Of a stretch of 64,000 bases of DNA, positions 44,571 through 56,413 are shown in pieces. The notes beneath the pieces were generated by a model, which saw nothing but the letters and a program-made list of their open reading frames with translations, made no database searches and had not been told where the DNA came from. Every line of letters starts with the position of its first letter. The stretch's first letter is position 1. The stretch is from Trichodelitschia bisporula (lineage: Eukaryota > Ascomycota > Dothideomycetes > Phaeotrichales > Phaeotrichaceae). A program made the position numbers and the translations under genes. The DNA lies in assembly GCA_010356995.1 (NCBI GenBank), contig ML996690.1, forward strand, positions 623,420 through 687,419, written 5' to 3'.

Positions 44571-47500
44571 GTATGTGGGGGCCGAACGACGTGACCGGTG
44601 TGAGCGAGTATTGGAGCTCCTCGGGGAATCTGCGAGCGAGTCTTGGAGCTCTCGCGCTGGTGTTATTTAGGAACTTCTCTCGCAGCCTGCCTCGTGTCAG
44701 CATTGAATTCGTGTGATATCATCCACGGCTAGAAATTCATATCGCCAGATACTAAATATAGCCCCTCAATCGCAATCAACTCCATACACCTGAAATTCGC
44801 GCGGGTTGGATCTACATCAGGCCTGCCGCCTAGTGTGGGGGTGATGCAAGACGTCGTATACCTATACGGGGAATATTCATCTCAGCCGCACAAGGGAGGA
44901 GACATCTTAGTGCATGATATGTGGGCCATCCAGATCCCGCGCCACGCGCTCACCATCTGCTTCCTGTAAGATTCGACCGGGGTTGCGCAGCTGCACCGCG
45001 GCTGCCGCCGTAGCCGCATGGACGCGGACGCCGTGCAACGGTTTGTGGGGAGGTAACCGAGCAGATCTGAATACTCGTTCGGAGTTGCCGTGAGGCTAAA
45101 CCCTGGCCTTTCCTGCGGTATGTACCCGCCTCGAGATGCCCTGGCGCATTGCTGCAGTTGGCAGCTCCGTCATTGGCTTAGTGTGTATGTGTGACATGCC
45201 GGATATGTGTACTGTTAGACTTTACTTCTCAACGTTGAAGTAAATGTCCATCAGGCTATGCCGATCCCCTTGAATGCATCATAAACCTGGGTAGAGTTTA
45301 CATTGCCTCCCTCGAAGTACCCGCATCGATAGGCCCGAACGTAGCCCACTTCGACAAGGATGGCAGCACTAATGTAAGGAAGCTGATCCATATGTGTGGT
45401 TAGTCCGCACATGAAAGGGATCAGCAAATCGATGTTGACTGCTTTCGCAGATGGCAATGTGGCACTACGAGTAGCTTGCTTGTTTTGGAAATCGGAAACT
45501 GACAACGGCCTTGTCTCTCTTCTGCCTTCACTGCATATCAGGAGAAAGGTACCGAGTTGATACTCCCATGCTCACTGTGAAATGAAAACAACAAGGTGAT
45601 ATCTCTGCCATCTCCCGTGCGTGAACACAGCGCGGCTTCTACTGCAGTCGTCGCGGGAGTTTAGGATTAAGTAGCGCCCGGAAGCGTCGGGAAGGAATCC
45701 TCACCGGTATCGGCTGAATGCCTTGATACGCAGTGGCGAATACTGATAACAAGAGCGTCATAGACGCGGTAGAGCACGGCTGTGTATCTGCGCAGCTTAT
45801 GACGATCACGAAGCTGGGCTGCTGGGAATTGCAGTGTGCGACTGCTACGGAGTTCCCTCAACGGAGGGCGCAGTAGTGTTCAGATGATGCATCCCGTAGT
45901 CCATTGCGGACGAGCCAACGAGAGTTGGGCGATAGTTCGCCGCATGTTGAAATGAAAATTGGATGTCTGACTTCCATACCGGCCATAGACGGGTCGTAAA
46001 CTGGCCTTTTGAGAAATGAAACCACATGAGTGATATCGGGATCTGCTGGTGTACAAGACCGGACGAATGAAAGCGCGGCATCGCGAGATCCGGGATGCCA
46101 TGGTGCTGGGAGACGTGGACAAGCGTGCCGATGGAGAGGCTGGATGATGACTTTGAGAATGCTAGATTCATCGACTCTGCAGTGGTCCCCGATTGAGCAA
46201 AGCAGCAAATCGTGAACAACGGCCAATGTGTAGATGGATTAAGAGCCAGTCTGGCCAGCGGCAAAATCCGAGGCGGAGATGAGGTTTGCGAACCTGCGGT
46301 GCGCCGCGGTGCTCGAGGCGGGGTGCATGATTGGCATGAATATGAGGATTGTGATCATGAGGGATTGAGATGGCGGGGGAGCAGCTCAACTGATCATTCC
46401 GCGGCCGCGGCATCAACATTACCGTACCGCGCGGCCGGCCGAAGGCTGGTGGGGGATGTCGACGGTCGCCGTTCTCCGCACAAGAAAGAACCCCCACACT
46501 CACCATCGGGTCGGGGGAACGTTAGACGAGCCCTCGAACCCCTCACCCTCTCCACTCCGGATATCCCCACGCTAACCCTTGGAGATTGGAACCAAACATC
46601 ATCCCCCGTTGTTGCCGTCTGCACGTCAGTCTGCTGCTGCACCCCTTACGAACAAGGGCAGCCAATCCTTCCCCTGCGAATGGCGACAGCCGAGTGGGTT
46701 GTATGGTTGATGTCGATGTTTGGGGGAGGAGGGAGCAGCCCTGGTTCCTGGTGCAAGAGGGGTTTATGACGCCCCCCGGCCGGCGGGGTGGAGCGAGGTC
46801 GGGCTATCCTCTCGGTGACACGGCAGGTGGGCGGCGGGCATCACAACTAACATCGCCCGCCGGCGGAACTTATCGCAAAGAACCCACGATATCTACGCGT
46901 TGTACGATGAGGCGCCAGAGCGTGGTGCCATCGTCATTCGAGGCTGGATGTGGGGACATGTGCGCTGGGTGCTGCTGCGGACTACGGAATCTTGCAAAAG
47001 AGAAGAGACCAATTGGGCCCTCAAGCAGGCAGCTCGAGATCAAGATTCCGAGACTCGGAGGCAACAAACACGATGATAAACGCTCGGCGCGTCTCCCCAC
47101 CGGGTCTGGTGGTGTCTTTTCGCGTTTTCGTGGGACGCGATTCTTCCCAGTGGCTAGACCGAAGACTCGCACTCGTCCCATCCCATCATGGGATCAGTGC
47201 CGCGATGATGCCATAGCCGACTCCCGCATCCCAGACTACTTGGGTGGAGCAAACCCGACTGCTTGACGCAGCACATACTGTACGAGCAAGCAGTGCAACC
47301 CAGCAGCAAAACATTGCCGGAAGTAGTGAACCAAATCCGCGAGGCCGCTGCTGCACTGCGTCAAGCATCAATTTGAGCCCGTGCTCGGATGCGTCAACCT
47401 CTCGTTTGCTCATCGCACTTCGATATTGCAGGAAGTCTACCGTTCTACATACTAACTCCTGCGGTTGAGGTGCAAGACGAGCCAACAATGGCTGTGGCAC

Positions 47501-49762
47501 AACGTCAAGCCCAATGGACAGTGATCCATCATGGCAGGGTGGGTAGGTTTTAGGGAGTTAGAGAACCCCACTTGGTGAGGAACTGGATGATGAGTCGAAG
47601 ACATCGGAGAGAGAGGGGGTGCCACTTTCTGCTAAACTTTCGGGCACTACGCAGACATTGCTTTCCTTCAAAAAGCTCGTGACGGGTGACGAGTGGAAAG
47701 CCCACGGGCAGACGATAAATGAAATGCCATCGGAGCCCTTCCGCTTCTGCATCTTCCTCTTCCTTCCGACTTCCCTCGTTTCTCTTCATCTTGTCTCCTT
47801 TCTTCTTATCGTTCACAACTGACTCCTCTATCCGAGTCTGTTCCCAGGAGAAGAAGTCGGCCATTTTTCGGGTCTGACGTTCCGGCTTCTCCTTCGCCTA
47901 CGTACTGCCTGGTTCCAAGGGTTCGTGTAGTGGAGCATTTCCTAGGGGAAAGGATTGTTTCTCCCAGCAAAAAGCAGGCGTATGTACTGTCTCGCACTAT
48001 AGTACACATTTCACCGTGTCTGTTCAGTCCAAACACACCCGCACACACACCCCATCCCCCTCATTCACCTTTCCCTACCCACGACCTTCCCCCGCCGGCC
48101 ACCCCACACTCCACATTCCCCTCACTCTTTCTCCAGCGTCCCAAGACGGCATCCCGCGCATAAGCCCTCAACTCCAGCCAATCGAAGACATCACGACGCA
48201 ACCCTTAGGTACCCCACGTCCGGCAAAGCGTTGAGTGCAATTACCCCAGACTCGACTACATTCGGATAACCCCCCCTCCTCCCTTTAGGCGCGCCTCGAA
48301 CCTGTACCTGCACGTTTATGGACATATCCTTACAGCACATTACGGTGCTCTCTCTCCCGGCGAAACCACTCCCGTTCCCTTTGTCCTCCCATCCCCCGCA
48401 TCCTCCATTTCTTGGTCTCACCCCTCTCTCCGATCAATTTCGTCATCATCCCTCTGCTGTTACCATCTCCCCTCCCCTCGCCTATCCCACCACCAACCCC
48501 CGCTCTAGGAACATCCAATTCGCCTCCCGCCAATTCTGACTCAATCGTCCTCACAACCCGCGCTCAAACCCACATCTCCTGCATTTTCCTGGCATCTTGT
48601 TTCTCCCCGCCGCGCACGGGACATCTTGTTTCTCAGATCTCAACACCGCATCTGGTAGCAGCACCCGAAGACAGCGAAAAGCAAATAAGTGGTGATGAAC
48701 TTCAAGCACGACCTTTCCCATTGGCCCGTTGGACAGGAACATATCAATCGCTGAACAAGCCACCCACCAACCTTTCGATCGGCACCACTACGACATCTAC
48801 GAACCGGCTCCAGACTTCACCTTTAGCGCATCGAGTATCACTCTCGGGCCCCACCTTGCGATACGCTTGCTTTTTTCGCGGCCCGCTTACTTTGCGGAGA
48901 AGCACCCAGCCGCGCGAAAGCCCCAGCTCAGACGTTACTTCCCCGTCAAACCGGCCGGCCTGGTGCCCGCGTCTGCCAGCGGAGCAGAGGGATTGAAGCG
49001 AAAGCGCAGAAGAGCTGATTTTCGGCGCATTGATCCACGCCCATACCCAAGCGTATCTTTCCCCTAGTACCTTGCAATTGCCCTTTCCTCCGATCAAGCT
49101 CGCTCTCGCCCACACATCGACCGCCGCCAGGAGCTGCCAGCGGAACCCGCCTGTGCTTCCAACCCCGGATTTTCAAGGTTGACTAGGCTGGGGCTTTTGG
49201 TTTGGTGCGGGCTGCCTGTCGTTGCTGCGCATAATCCCATTGCGGCATTGCGCACAGCCTGCGTGTCTGCCACCAGGGTTCCTCCTACCGCCACCCCTCC
49301 CCCGCCTACTGCCTACCGCCTTTCGAGGCGGCCTCTTCAGTCTTTAGTGTGCAGCTGCCAGCTACGGCTTCCATCACGGGTTTAGTAACTCTTTTTGCCC
49401 CATTCAGGCAAGTTGTCATTGCCATCCGTGCTGACCCGGGACCTGCGGGTGGTTGGGGGGGCGATGGAGACTTCGTTGATGCCGCTGAATGCACACATCC
49501 AGTTTCTTGTAAGCCTCACGATCTCTTTGCCTTTCTTTTTTTACTTTCCGCTTGATCTGCCGACTTTTGACTTCCATGCGGCACCCGATCCTTGTCATCT
49601 CCAATTACTTGTTCGGTACCTTTTTTCCCCACTTTTTTTTTGGTGCTTCCGTTGGGTGGCTTTTGATGGTGCTGCAGGTTCTCTCTCGACCAGCAGAGAG
49701 AGAATCAGCGCCATTCGGCCTTGCGAATTGCAATGCAATCCATGCAGCCTCGCCGTGAAAGA

Positions 49763-49795
49763 TGCAACTGCAACTGCAACTGCAACTGCAACTGC
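49763..49795 (+). repeat. TGCAAC hexanucleotide microsatellite
   Basis: Five and a half perfect copies of the hexamer, in non-coding DNA. Confidence 0.9.
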
Positions 49796-50060
49796 GATGC
49801 CCTAAGACCTTTTTTTTCTTTCTCGTTCCTTCCACCGAGCGCGTGCCTTTCCCTGATGGGTGACAAGGGACGGAGGAGGCGGAGGTGGAAGCTGGAAGGG
49901 ACGGCTCCTTCTATTCCCTCCATTCCTTGACCGCACAAAGGCTCAGCCTCGAAAGAAGGTGCGACTGTCACCTATGCTACCCCACCTTGATTGTCCACAC
50001 CTTTGATACCCATCAGGGTTGACGGGGAAGGTACATAGTTTGTAAGGGTCGAGCCTTCTT

Positions 50061-50091
50061 CTCCCCCTCCCCCTCCCCCTCCCCCTCCCCC
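50061..50091 (+). repeat. CCCCCT repeat at gap edge
   Basis: About five copies of the hexamer run directly into the run of N, so the repeat probably continues into the gap and caused it. Confidence 0.85.
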
Positions 50092-50136
50092 NNNNNNNNN
50101 NNNNNNNNNNNNNNNNNNNNNNNNNNNNNNNNNNNN
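50092..50136. other. Assembly gap (45 N)
   Basis: Forty-five undetermined bases; the true length is unknown. Confidence 0.99.
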
Positions 50137-50503
50137 CTACCCCAGTTCATTCCTCCCTCTCTACATTCAAATCCGCCCAATCCGTCTACGTGCCTCATCG
50201 GCCTCCGGACATCGCTCCCCCCATCTCATCCTATCTCATCCTGTCCCGTATTACTCCCCACCTCCCATTCCTACTAATCTTCTCCCCCCCCGCTCCACCA
50301 TCTTCTATCGTTCCCCCACACTCTCCACCCCCTCCACGCACCCCAACCTCACATAAGGCATACACCTACACAGGCCAAAAGGCTTAGTAGGTTGTCTCTC
50401 TGCCTCTTGGCCCTCGCTGGCCTCCCCTTCTTCGCATAAAGTGGCTCATGGGGCTCGCCACTCACTCTGAAAAATTTCTCTCCGTCAACGTCCTCTCACT
50501 ACT

Positions 50504-50608
50504 ATGATATCACAGCCTTGCGCTCATTGCTCTGGTCAAATGCACCCGCTAATCCACGATGCTCCAACTCCAGGACACCCAGCTTGCTCTGATCCATATA
50601 CCGCTTGA
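50504..50608 (+). promoter_or_regulatory. Possible uORF overlapping the CASTOR-like start codon
   Basis: An ATG 55 bases before the main start opens a 34-codon frame in another phase and stops 50 bases inside the coding region. If the mRNA leader includes it, scanning ribosomes would meet it first and main-frame initiation should fall. The peptide is Cys/His-rich near its start. No transcript evidence is available. Confidence 0.45.
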
Positions 50609-51752
50609 ACTATACCCGAGCTTTCTTCAGCCAATCCTCCAGCTTCTGCTACCGAGTTCTCCATCATCATCTCATAACGGCGCGAGCTCTGGGGGATCTG
50701 TCATATCAACTGGCTCGCTGTCCGACCATCCCTTCATCAACATCTCTGTCACGCCAATTGAGTGCTCCATCGCGTGCTCTCGCCACCTCGCCAATGCGCT
50801 CTTCCTTCCTGCACGGCAGGCACTGCCACCAACCGTGCGCGATGCAGTCTCTATAAGTTCAGACGACTATGTTGTCATGCAAGTCGATGGCGAGGGGCTC
50901 GAGGCTGGTCAACGGGTACTCGAGCTGACGGCTCCCCTGGCAATGGCGGGCATCAGCATATTTTTCATCACCACTTACTTCTCCGATTATATCCTTGTAC
51001 CGAACCGCTCAAGGGTCCACGTTATCAGCGCGCTCGAAGCCCGTGGCTTCGTCTTCGAACCCAATTCGAGTGCATGCACGACGGCAGGCTCGTACACGCA
51101 TCGGGCCAGCGGATCAGCCTCGTCCTTCGAGTCGGTCTCCGCTCCTCCCGGTACCCCGCCTCCGACATCTGTATCCGAACTGCAAACTCGCACATTCGCT
51201 ACACTGAAGAAGCGCAATGTAGGCCTGAAGGTCGACCCGTCGATACGGTTGATTCAATGTGCGGGCCAACGCGACAGCAATAACTACGGCCGACGTGACC
51301 ATTCCGCCTCACATGACCGACTGCACCTCGGCCTCGTACGGTGCTTTGCCTCGACGCCCAAGTTCCTGTCTCTCACGCTGACTGAAAGCGAGCCTCCGAG
51401 CCTACTGCTCGAGAAGCGGCTTTTGGGCTTCTTCGACTCAGGCGCCAATGTGGGCGAAGAGAGCGTCCTCCTTGGGGCCAAGAGCGACGTGCTTGTGCCC
51501 ATCATCCTCGACCTTCGCACATTACCGCTCGAGAGCACCGGAATTGTGTGTGGTATTGCTGGTCGGTTGGTTGGTGGCACCAGAATGGACTTCGGCGGAC
51601 AAGGCTGGGAGAGCGGAGCAGTTGAGATGAGCTACCTTTCCACGGCACGCGCGGGTACTGTCATGGTTGCGGAGCGGGAGATAGAACGGGCATTAAGGGC
51701 GCTGAGAGAAGGGAGTGGCCTGGGCTCGAATGGCTATGAGGCAGATGGCTAA
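50559..51752 (+). CDS. CASTOR-like tandem ACT-domain protein
   Basis: The intronless frame encodes 397 residues with the layout of GATSL/CASTOR proteins, which in animals bind arginine and regulate GATOR2 upstream of TORC1. The first half contains IECSIACSRHLAN and then YVVMQVDGEGLEAGQRVLELTAPLAMAGISIFFITTYFSDYILVP (in part), the hallmark ACT strand-helix-strand with the SDYILVP strand. A Ser-rich linker (about 170-215) separates it from a second ACT-like part around HLGLVRCFASTPKFLSLTLTE and ESGAVEMSYLSTARAGTVMV. Ligand and pathway in fungi are not established to my knowledge. An overlapping uORF starts at 50504 (separate entry). The start at 50559 opens directly into family sequence. Confidence 0.85.
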   Translation: MLQLQDTQLALIHIPLELYPSFLQPILQLLLPSSPSSSHNGASSGGSVISTGSLSDHPFINISVTPIECSIACSRHLANALFLPARQALPPTVRDAVSISSDDYVVMQVDGEGLEAGQRVLELTAPLAMAGISIFFITTYFSDYILVPNRSRVHVISALEARGFVFEPNSSACTTAGSYTHRASGSASSFESVSAPPGTPPPTSVSELQTRTFATLKKRNVGLKVDPSIRLIQCAGQRDSNNYGRRDHSASHDRLHLGLVRCFASTPKFLSLTLTESEPPSLLLEKRLLGFFDSGANVGEESVLLGAKSDVLVPIILDLRTLPLESTGIVCGIAGRLVGGTRMDFGGQGWESGAVEMSYLSTARAGTVMVAEREIERALRALREGSGLGSNGYEADG

Positions 51753-52321
51753 AGGTACGGCATGATTTCGTGGCGAGAACGGCGGATAAAAAAAGGGTTC
51801 AAGGAGTTGGGAATGACGTTTCCGGTGGGCGCATTTGATGGCGGGAACATGGAAAATTGGCAAAAAGCCGGGCATTTCGTGGAATCTCTTTCTCCTCTCT
51901 TTACCGCGCATCAGGATTGACATTGGGTGGCACAGGACTTGCATTGCATGGCGTCATGTCAATATCATGATCTCATCTTTGTGTTTTATCGTTAAAATTG
52001 TCACGAATTTGGGGGACCAAAGGGGCATAGGGTGGGGGATATGGACGGCGGTTACAAAAATTGCTTTGTTTTTGTCCTGGGTATTCTCACTTGGTACTAG
52101 CACCCGCCTCTACTGCAGCATCGTCATACCTGGTAGCTAGGGTGCGCGGGGATTCCTCCGGAGAGGAATGCCAATATCGTATATGTCCCTTCCAATCTTC
52201 CCTGATATGATGCTTTTCTTTTTCGTTCGATTTTTGACCTAGGCCTCCCACTAGCCTAGCTGCGGGGCTCAGCTGTACCCCACACAACAACATTTCCTAA
52301 AACATGCGATCAGTAATCGAC
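51753..52321. other. Convergent spacer
   Basis: These 570 bases separate the 3' ends of the CASTOR-like and WDR83 genes. No gene is seen. Confidence 0.5.
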
Positions 52322-53565
52322 TTAGCATCTCAGATCCAACGCACCATCACCCCCGCCGCTACACCACTCGGCGCGTGCCGGACAGTACGCAACCGCACTG
52401 ACGATATTCCGCGAGGACGTCTTCGCCTCAGCGGGCTTTCCTCCTACCGCCACACTAGGTGGTGGTGCTTCGGCCCCGTGCCGCAGTTCATGCAACACAT
52501 TACCGCTCACTAAGTCCCAGACGAACAGGGCACCGGACTCGGAGCCGGAGAGGATGGTGGTGTCGGCTTGGCCGAGGGTGGAGCGTAGGCGATAGGTTGT
52601 GTTCGTGTACTGTGCCGTTAGCCGGGCTGAGAGCGGGAGAGAGGGCATACGTTGGGTGCGCGGTAAGCCTGGAGGAGTTTCCCCGTGCTCTTGTCCATGA
52701 GCCGTAGGGTCGAGTCCAGTGTGCTTATGAGGACCGAATCGCCGGCCTTGGTGGGCGTGGCGGATGTTACAGGATCTATGAGGGACATGAGCTTGGTGGA
52801 GCTTATTGGGGGGGAGGTCCTCACGGCCGATGACGTCGGTTGACACGGCGCCGGTGCGGATATCGTACACACGTAGCCGCCCGTCGACACTGCCGGCGTA
52901 AACTTCCCATCCGCTGATGGCGACGCTGGAAACGCTGTCGCGGGCTTCGGAGAGGGTGATTAGGGGCTTGTAAGACTGGGATTTCAGGTCCCAGAGCTTC
53001 ACGGCGGCGTCGAAGGAGCCTGTTGAGGGTCAGCCTGACTTCAACTACGCATCCAACGACCTAGGATGAACCGGAAGCATACCGCTGGCAACCACACTCC
53101 CCCCGTCCCCTCCCCACGCGACAGCATTCACCTTCCCCGCATGCCCCTCAAAGCGCCGCAGTGTGCGCGCCGCCGCCACGTCCCACACGTACACGAGCTT
53201 GTCGCCGCCTGCGCTCGCGAAGCGCGCGTTGTCCGGCGCGACGGCGACGTCGAGGACTTCGTAGGCGTGGCCGGGGTATGTTTGGACGAGGCCGGGTGGG
53301 GTAGTAGAGCTGTCGGGAGAGGAGGAGGTGGGCGCTCGCGACGGGTTGTACAGTCGGATTAGCCGGTCGGTGCTGCCGGTGAGGATCTGTGGGAGTTAGA
53401 TATGGGAGGTGGGCGTGGAGGTGGGACGCACGTATTGGGCGCTGCCGGCGCTGTAGGCTACGGCGTGGACAGGGCCTGGTGGGTTAGTGGTGCCCTGCGG
53501 GTGCGGTGGGATGTACCGTTGTGGCCGGTGAGCTTTGCTATTGGGGTGGTGGGGAAGGCGGGCAT
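52322..53565 (-). CDS. WDR83: WDR83/MORG1 WD-repeat protein
   Basis: WDR83 is a seven-bladed propeller that in animals scaffolds MAP-kinase modules and associates with the spliceosome. Six exons (53517-53565, 53432-53475, 53083-53386, 52825-53019, 52651-52775, 52322-52609) give 334 residues with all phases agreeing. Blades in order include IAKLTGHNGPVHAVAYS, LTGSTDRLIRLYNP, YEVLDVAVAPDNARFASAGGDK with VYVWDV, RRFEGHAGKVNAVAW, SFDAAVKLWDL, LSEARDSVSSVAI, SVDGRLRVYDIRTG, and LDSTLRLMDKSTGKLLQAY. The phrase EARDSVSSV and the LDSTLRL...DK.TG blade are specific to this family rather than to general WD proteins. An extra 20-residue loop (about 285-305) interrupts the last blade. Two exons are shorter than 50 nt. 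Confidence 0.92.
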
Positions 53566-54156
53566 GGCATCGTTGGGGAAGGTCGTGATATGCTTAAGGT
53601 TGGAGCTTTAAGCTTGTGTGGACCCTGGTGGCGATGGTTCCTGGCTTGTGGTGTCTGCAAGGCTGCCTGCTGATGGTTTTGGGAGCTATTTGGTGCATGC
53701 ACCGTCTGTGATATGCCAATGAAACTTAGAGGTAAGTTTGTTGACCTGAATTTATGTAGAGACTTGATAATTCGTGAGGTTGAAGCTCTGTTCAGTGTCG
53801 GGTTCGTTGGCTGTCAGCCAGAGTCAGGACGGGACACGGTAGCTTTCCCACTGAGCAACTGTACACGTTCAGATCAATTGAATTCGCTTTGAAATAAATC
53901 TGCTCTCCATCACATCAAAAGAGCCTGTTATGTCCCTCTCATACCAGATGCAAATGTAGTTGTTCAGAAAACAAGTTGCCGACGAGACGTACCCAAGATC
54001 CACTCACGGAATATCCCGCTTCCGACGAACTTCTCTCTCCACCGTCAACCGACATCCTCAGTCCCCCAAGCCCTCCCGCAAAACCACCACCACCACCGGC
54101 GCCAGCAACCCTCTCCCCTCTCCTCTCCCTACAGAGACATTATCGTCCTATCCACA
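53566..54156. promoter_or_regulatory. Divergent promoter region, WDR83 and COX6
   Basis: These 590 bases lie between two divergent start codons. The 100 bases before COX6 are C-rich (leader-like). I see no single obvious element. Confidence 0.45.
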
Positions 54157-54833
54157 ATGTCGGCTCCTAGCATCTTCCGCCTCGCCAACCGCTCGCGCGC
54201 CGCGGCGTCCTTCAAGCTGCCCTCCGCCCGGAGAGCCCCCGTGGTCTGCATCCAGAAGTCTGCCTTCTCGGTCACCGCCCCTCGGGCCTCCGACCCGCAC
54301 GGCGAAGAGTCCTTCGAAGAATTCACTGCCAGGTACGCAGGGCCGTCGCGCTCCGGGCGGGCGCGCAATGGCTGCCCCTCTGCCGCTCGGCTGATCGGCC
54401 CGGTTGCTGCGATTGAGATACCGAGTGCTAACCCGCGTCTCTGGTTTATAGATACGAGAACGAGTTCAATGCCGTACAGGATGTGTTTGAGCTCCAGGTG
54501 TGTTTTTTTGCACCCTTGGTGGTAGTGGCAGGTGGACTGATCGGGACAGCGCAACCTGAACAACGCGTTCGCCTACGACCTCGTGCCTTCGCCGTCGGTC
54601 ATTACGGCGGCTCTGCGCGCTGCGCGCCGCGTGAACGATTTCCCGACGGCGGTGCGCATCTTCGAAGGTACGCCCCAGCTAGACAACCATGTCACACATG
54701 TCTAACGCAGCACACAGGTATTAAGGCCAAGGTCGAGAACAAGGGCCAGTACGACGAGTATCTCAAGGAGCTTGAGCCGCTGCGGGAAGAGCTGGGCATC
54801 AGCCTCAAGGAGAGCATGTACCCGGATAACTAG
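54157..54833 (+). CDS. COX6: Cytochrome c oxidase subunit 6 (mammalian COX5A)
   Basis: This nuclear-encoded subunit sits on the matrix side of respiratory complex IV. Exons 54157-54332, 54452-54497, 54550-54667 and 54718-54833 give 151 residues. The first 40 residues form a basic, Ser-rich mitochondrial presequence. The mature all-helical part starts near EESFEEFTARYENEFNAVQDVFELQRNLNN (here written in part), continues with [34 protein letters not shown] and ends with EELGISLKESMYPDN-like sequence; the order and spacing are those of the family. Every junction is needed to rebuild the conserved helices, which makes the exon model strong. Confidence 0.96.
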
Positions 54834-55364
54834 GTTGCTCGCCTCGGCTTGATGAATCCCGCTTCCTGCACCCTACCCTGCGTCGGCGCTATGGACTGTA
54901 AAATGGCGAGAGGGTGGGGTGGACTCCGACCCTACTGTACATTGTCCCCCTAGTTAGACCGTTCAATTGCATTCCTCGGCTTCGGTCGAACCGCGAATTG
55001 GGTTGCGTGGATTTTATCACCGGCCTTTTGATGCTACGTGGAGAATGCGTTCTAGCCAGCTTTCTAATTGCTCTTACAGCCGAGCAAGCTCTCATAGTCC
55101 TCAAGTGCACCGGATTTTACTGACAGATTTGTCGTTTCAACTGAGCTACCTCGGATGGAACCCTCGACATCACGCCACCTAGAGCCAAGACCCCCAAAGC
55201 CACCGAAGGCGCTTCACAGTCAAAGTTCCGCAATATTGACCGAATGCTTGCTAGATACGCCAAACAGCAGAATACTGTACAAGCGTAGGGTCTAATCCGC
55301 CAAAAAACGCCGCGTTTCGATGCCCACCACGCTTGCCCAACCCATCCACGTCCACATCACCAGC
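54834..55364. other. Convergent spacer between COX6 and PRE6
   Basis: These 530 bases hold the 3' flanks of COX6 and PRE6. No gene is seen. Confidence 0.5.
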
Positions 55365-56413
55365 CTACGAGCCCGAGTTGCCGGCCTGCGGGCGCGTGGG
55401 GATGGCCGCCTGTCCCGTACCCGGCTGCCTACCAGGACGGCGCGTAGCAGCTTCCTCCTGCTTCTCCGTGTTTATGCTGTCGACGTAGCGCTCAATGTCC
55501 TCGACCGGCAACATTTCGATGGGCTTTCCCGGCGCCATGACGGCAATCTCGATGTTTTTAGCCCCCGTCTGCACCACCTCCAACAGCGACTTGACCGTCA
55601 ACTTGATCGTCTCCTCACGGTCCATGTCCGACTTGTGGTTGCGCTCGAGGAACTCGCGTACGGTTTTGCTGGAACGGCCAATGGCGTTGGCTTTCCTGCG
55701 CGGTGTAAGCTTGCTTCCTTTAAGATTGCGACAGACGTACCAGGCCGAGTAGATTCCCGACGGCTCCGTTTGGTACAGACGCGGCGTCTTGTCGTTGGGA
55801 TCGAAACCAACGATAAGCGTGCTTATGCCAAACGGCCGCACACCGCCACTCTGCGTGTAGCGCTGCTGCACCCCCGCCACGTACTTTGTGATGTACTCAA
55901 TAGAGACGGGATCCTCAACTGTCAAGCGGTGCGACTGGGCCTCGAGCCGAGCTTTGTCAACTAGGATACGCGCGTCGGCGTTGAGCCCTGCGAAGGCGAG
56001 CGCGACGTGGTTGTCCACCAGGCAGATCTTCGACGGTGTGATGCGCGTGTCTTGTAGCTTCATAGCAGACCGCTTCTCGCAGCCGAGGACTACGATGGAG
56101 GCGCCCTTGACACCGACGGCGCACGTTCCTAGCATCAGTTAGTGATGCTGGAGGTTGCAGGGTGCGGTTTGCTCGGTTTGGACAAGGACTGTGGATGGAA
56201 GAGGCTGGAGTGCGAGGAGGGTGTGAAGCTCAACAGATGTCTGGAGATGGGTGATGAAGGCGAACATACCGCGCTTGACGGCTTCGAGAGCGTATTCGAC
56301 CTGGAAGACGTGTCCGTCGGGACTGAAGACTATATATCCATCAGCGGTGTCCATACTAAGCTCTGAGCCGTGTTCAGCTCACCGGACAGCGCTCTATCAT
56401 ATCCTGATGCCAT
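55365..56413 (-). CDS. PRE6: 20S proteasome subunit alpha4 (Pre6/PSMA7)
   Basis: Alpha4 is one of seven alpha-ring subunits that gate the 20S core; it is structural, not catalytic. Exons 56383-56413, 56270-56329, 55741-56128 and 55365-55695 give 269 residues. The N-terminus [20 protein letters not shown] is the conserved alpha-subunit signature and is restored only by the 31-nt first exon. [34 protein letters not shown] and [14 protein letters not shown] identify alpha4. The last intron (55696-55740) is 45 nt and has no stop in frame, so keeping it would insert 15 residues between the conserved YSAW and KANAIGR. The C-terminal tail is Gln/Arg/Pro-rich. The gene is divergent from the dehydrogenase gene. 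Confidence 0.96.

Larger units (their letters stand above)
44571..50558. other. Six-kb region without a convincing gene
   Basis: Both strands have only short or low-complexity frames. An 84-codon stretch on the minus strand (45251-45505) reads like the end of a real protein (VEVGYVRAYRCGYFEGGN...) but lacks an ATG or a spliced partner, so it may be a relic. From about 48000 to 50500 the plus strand is strongly pyrimidine-rich and may be a long leader or promoter for the CASTOR-like gene. A TGCAAC microsatellite, a CCCCCT repeat and a 45-base gap lie in the right part. Confidence 0.5.

Noticed and set aside
46586-47266. 226-codon plus-strand frame in the gene-poor region
   Set aside because: Mixed low-complexity composition, no ATG-proximal leader, no motifs and no supporting splice pattern.
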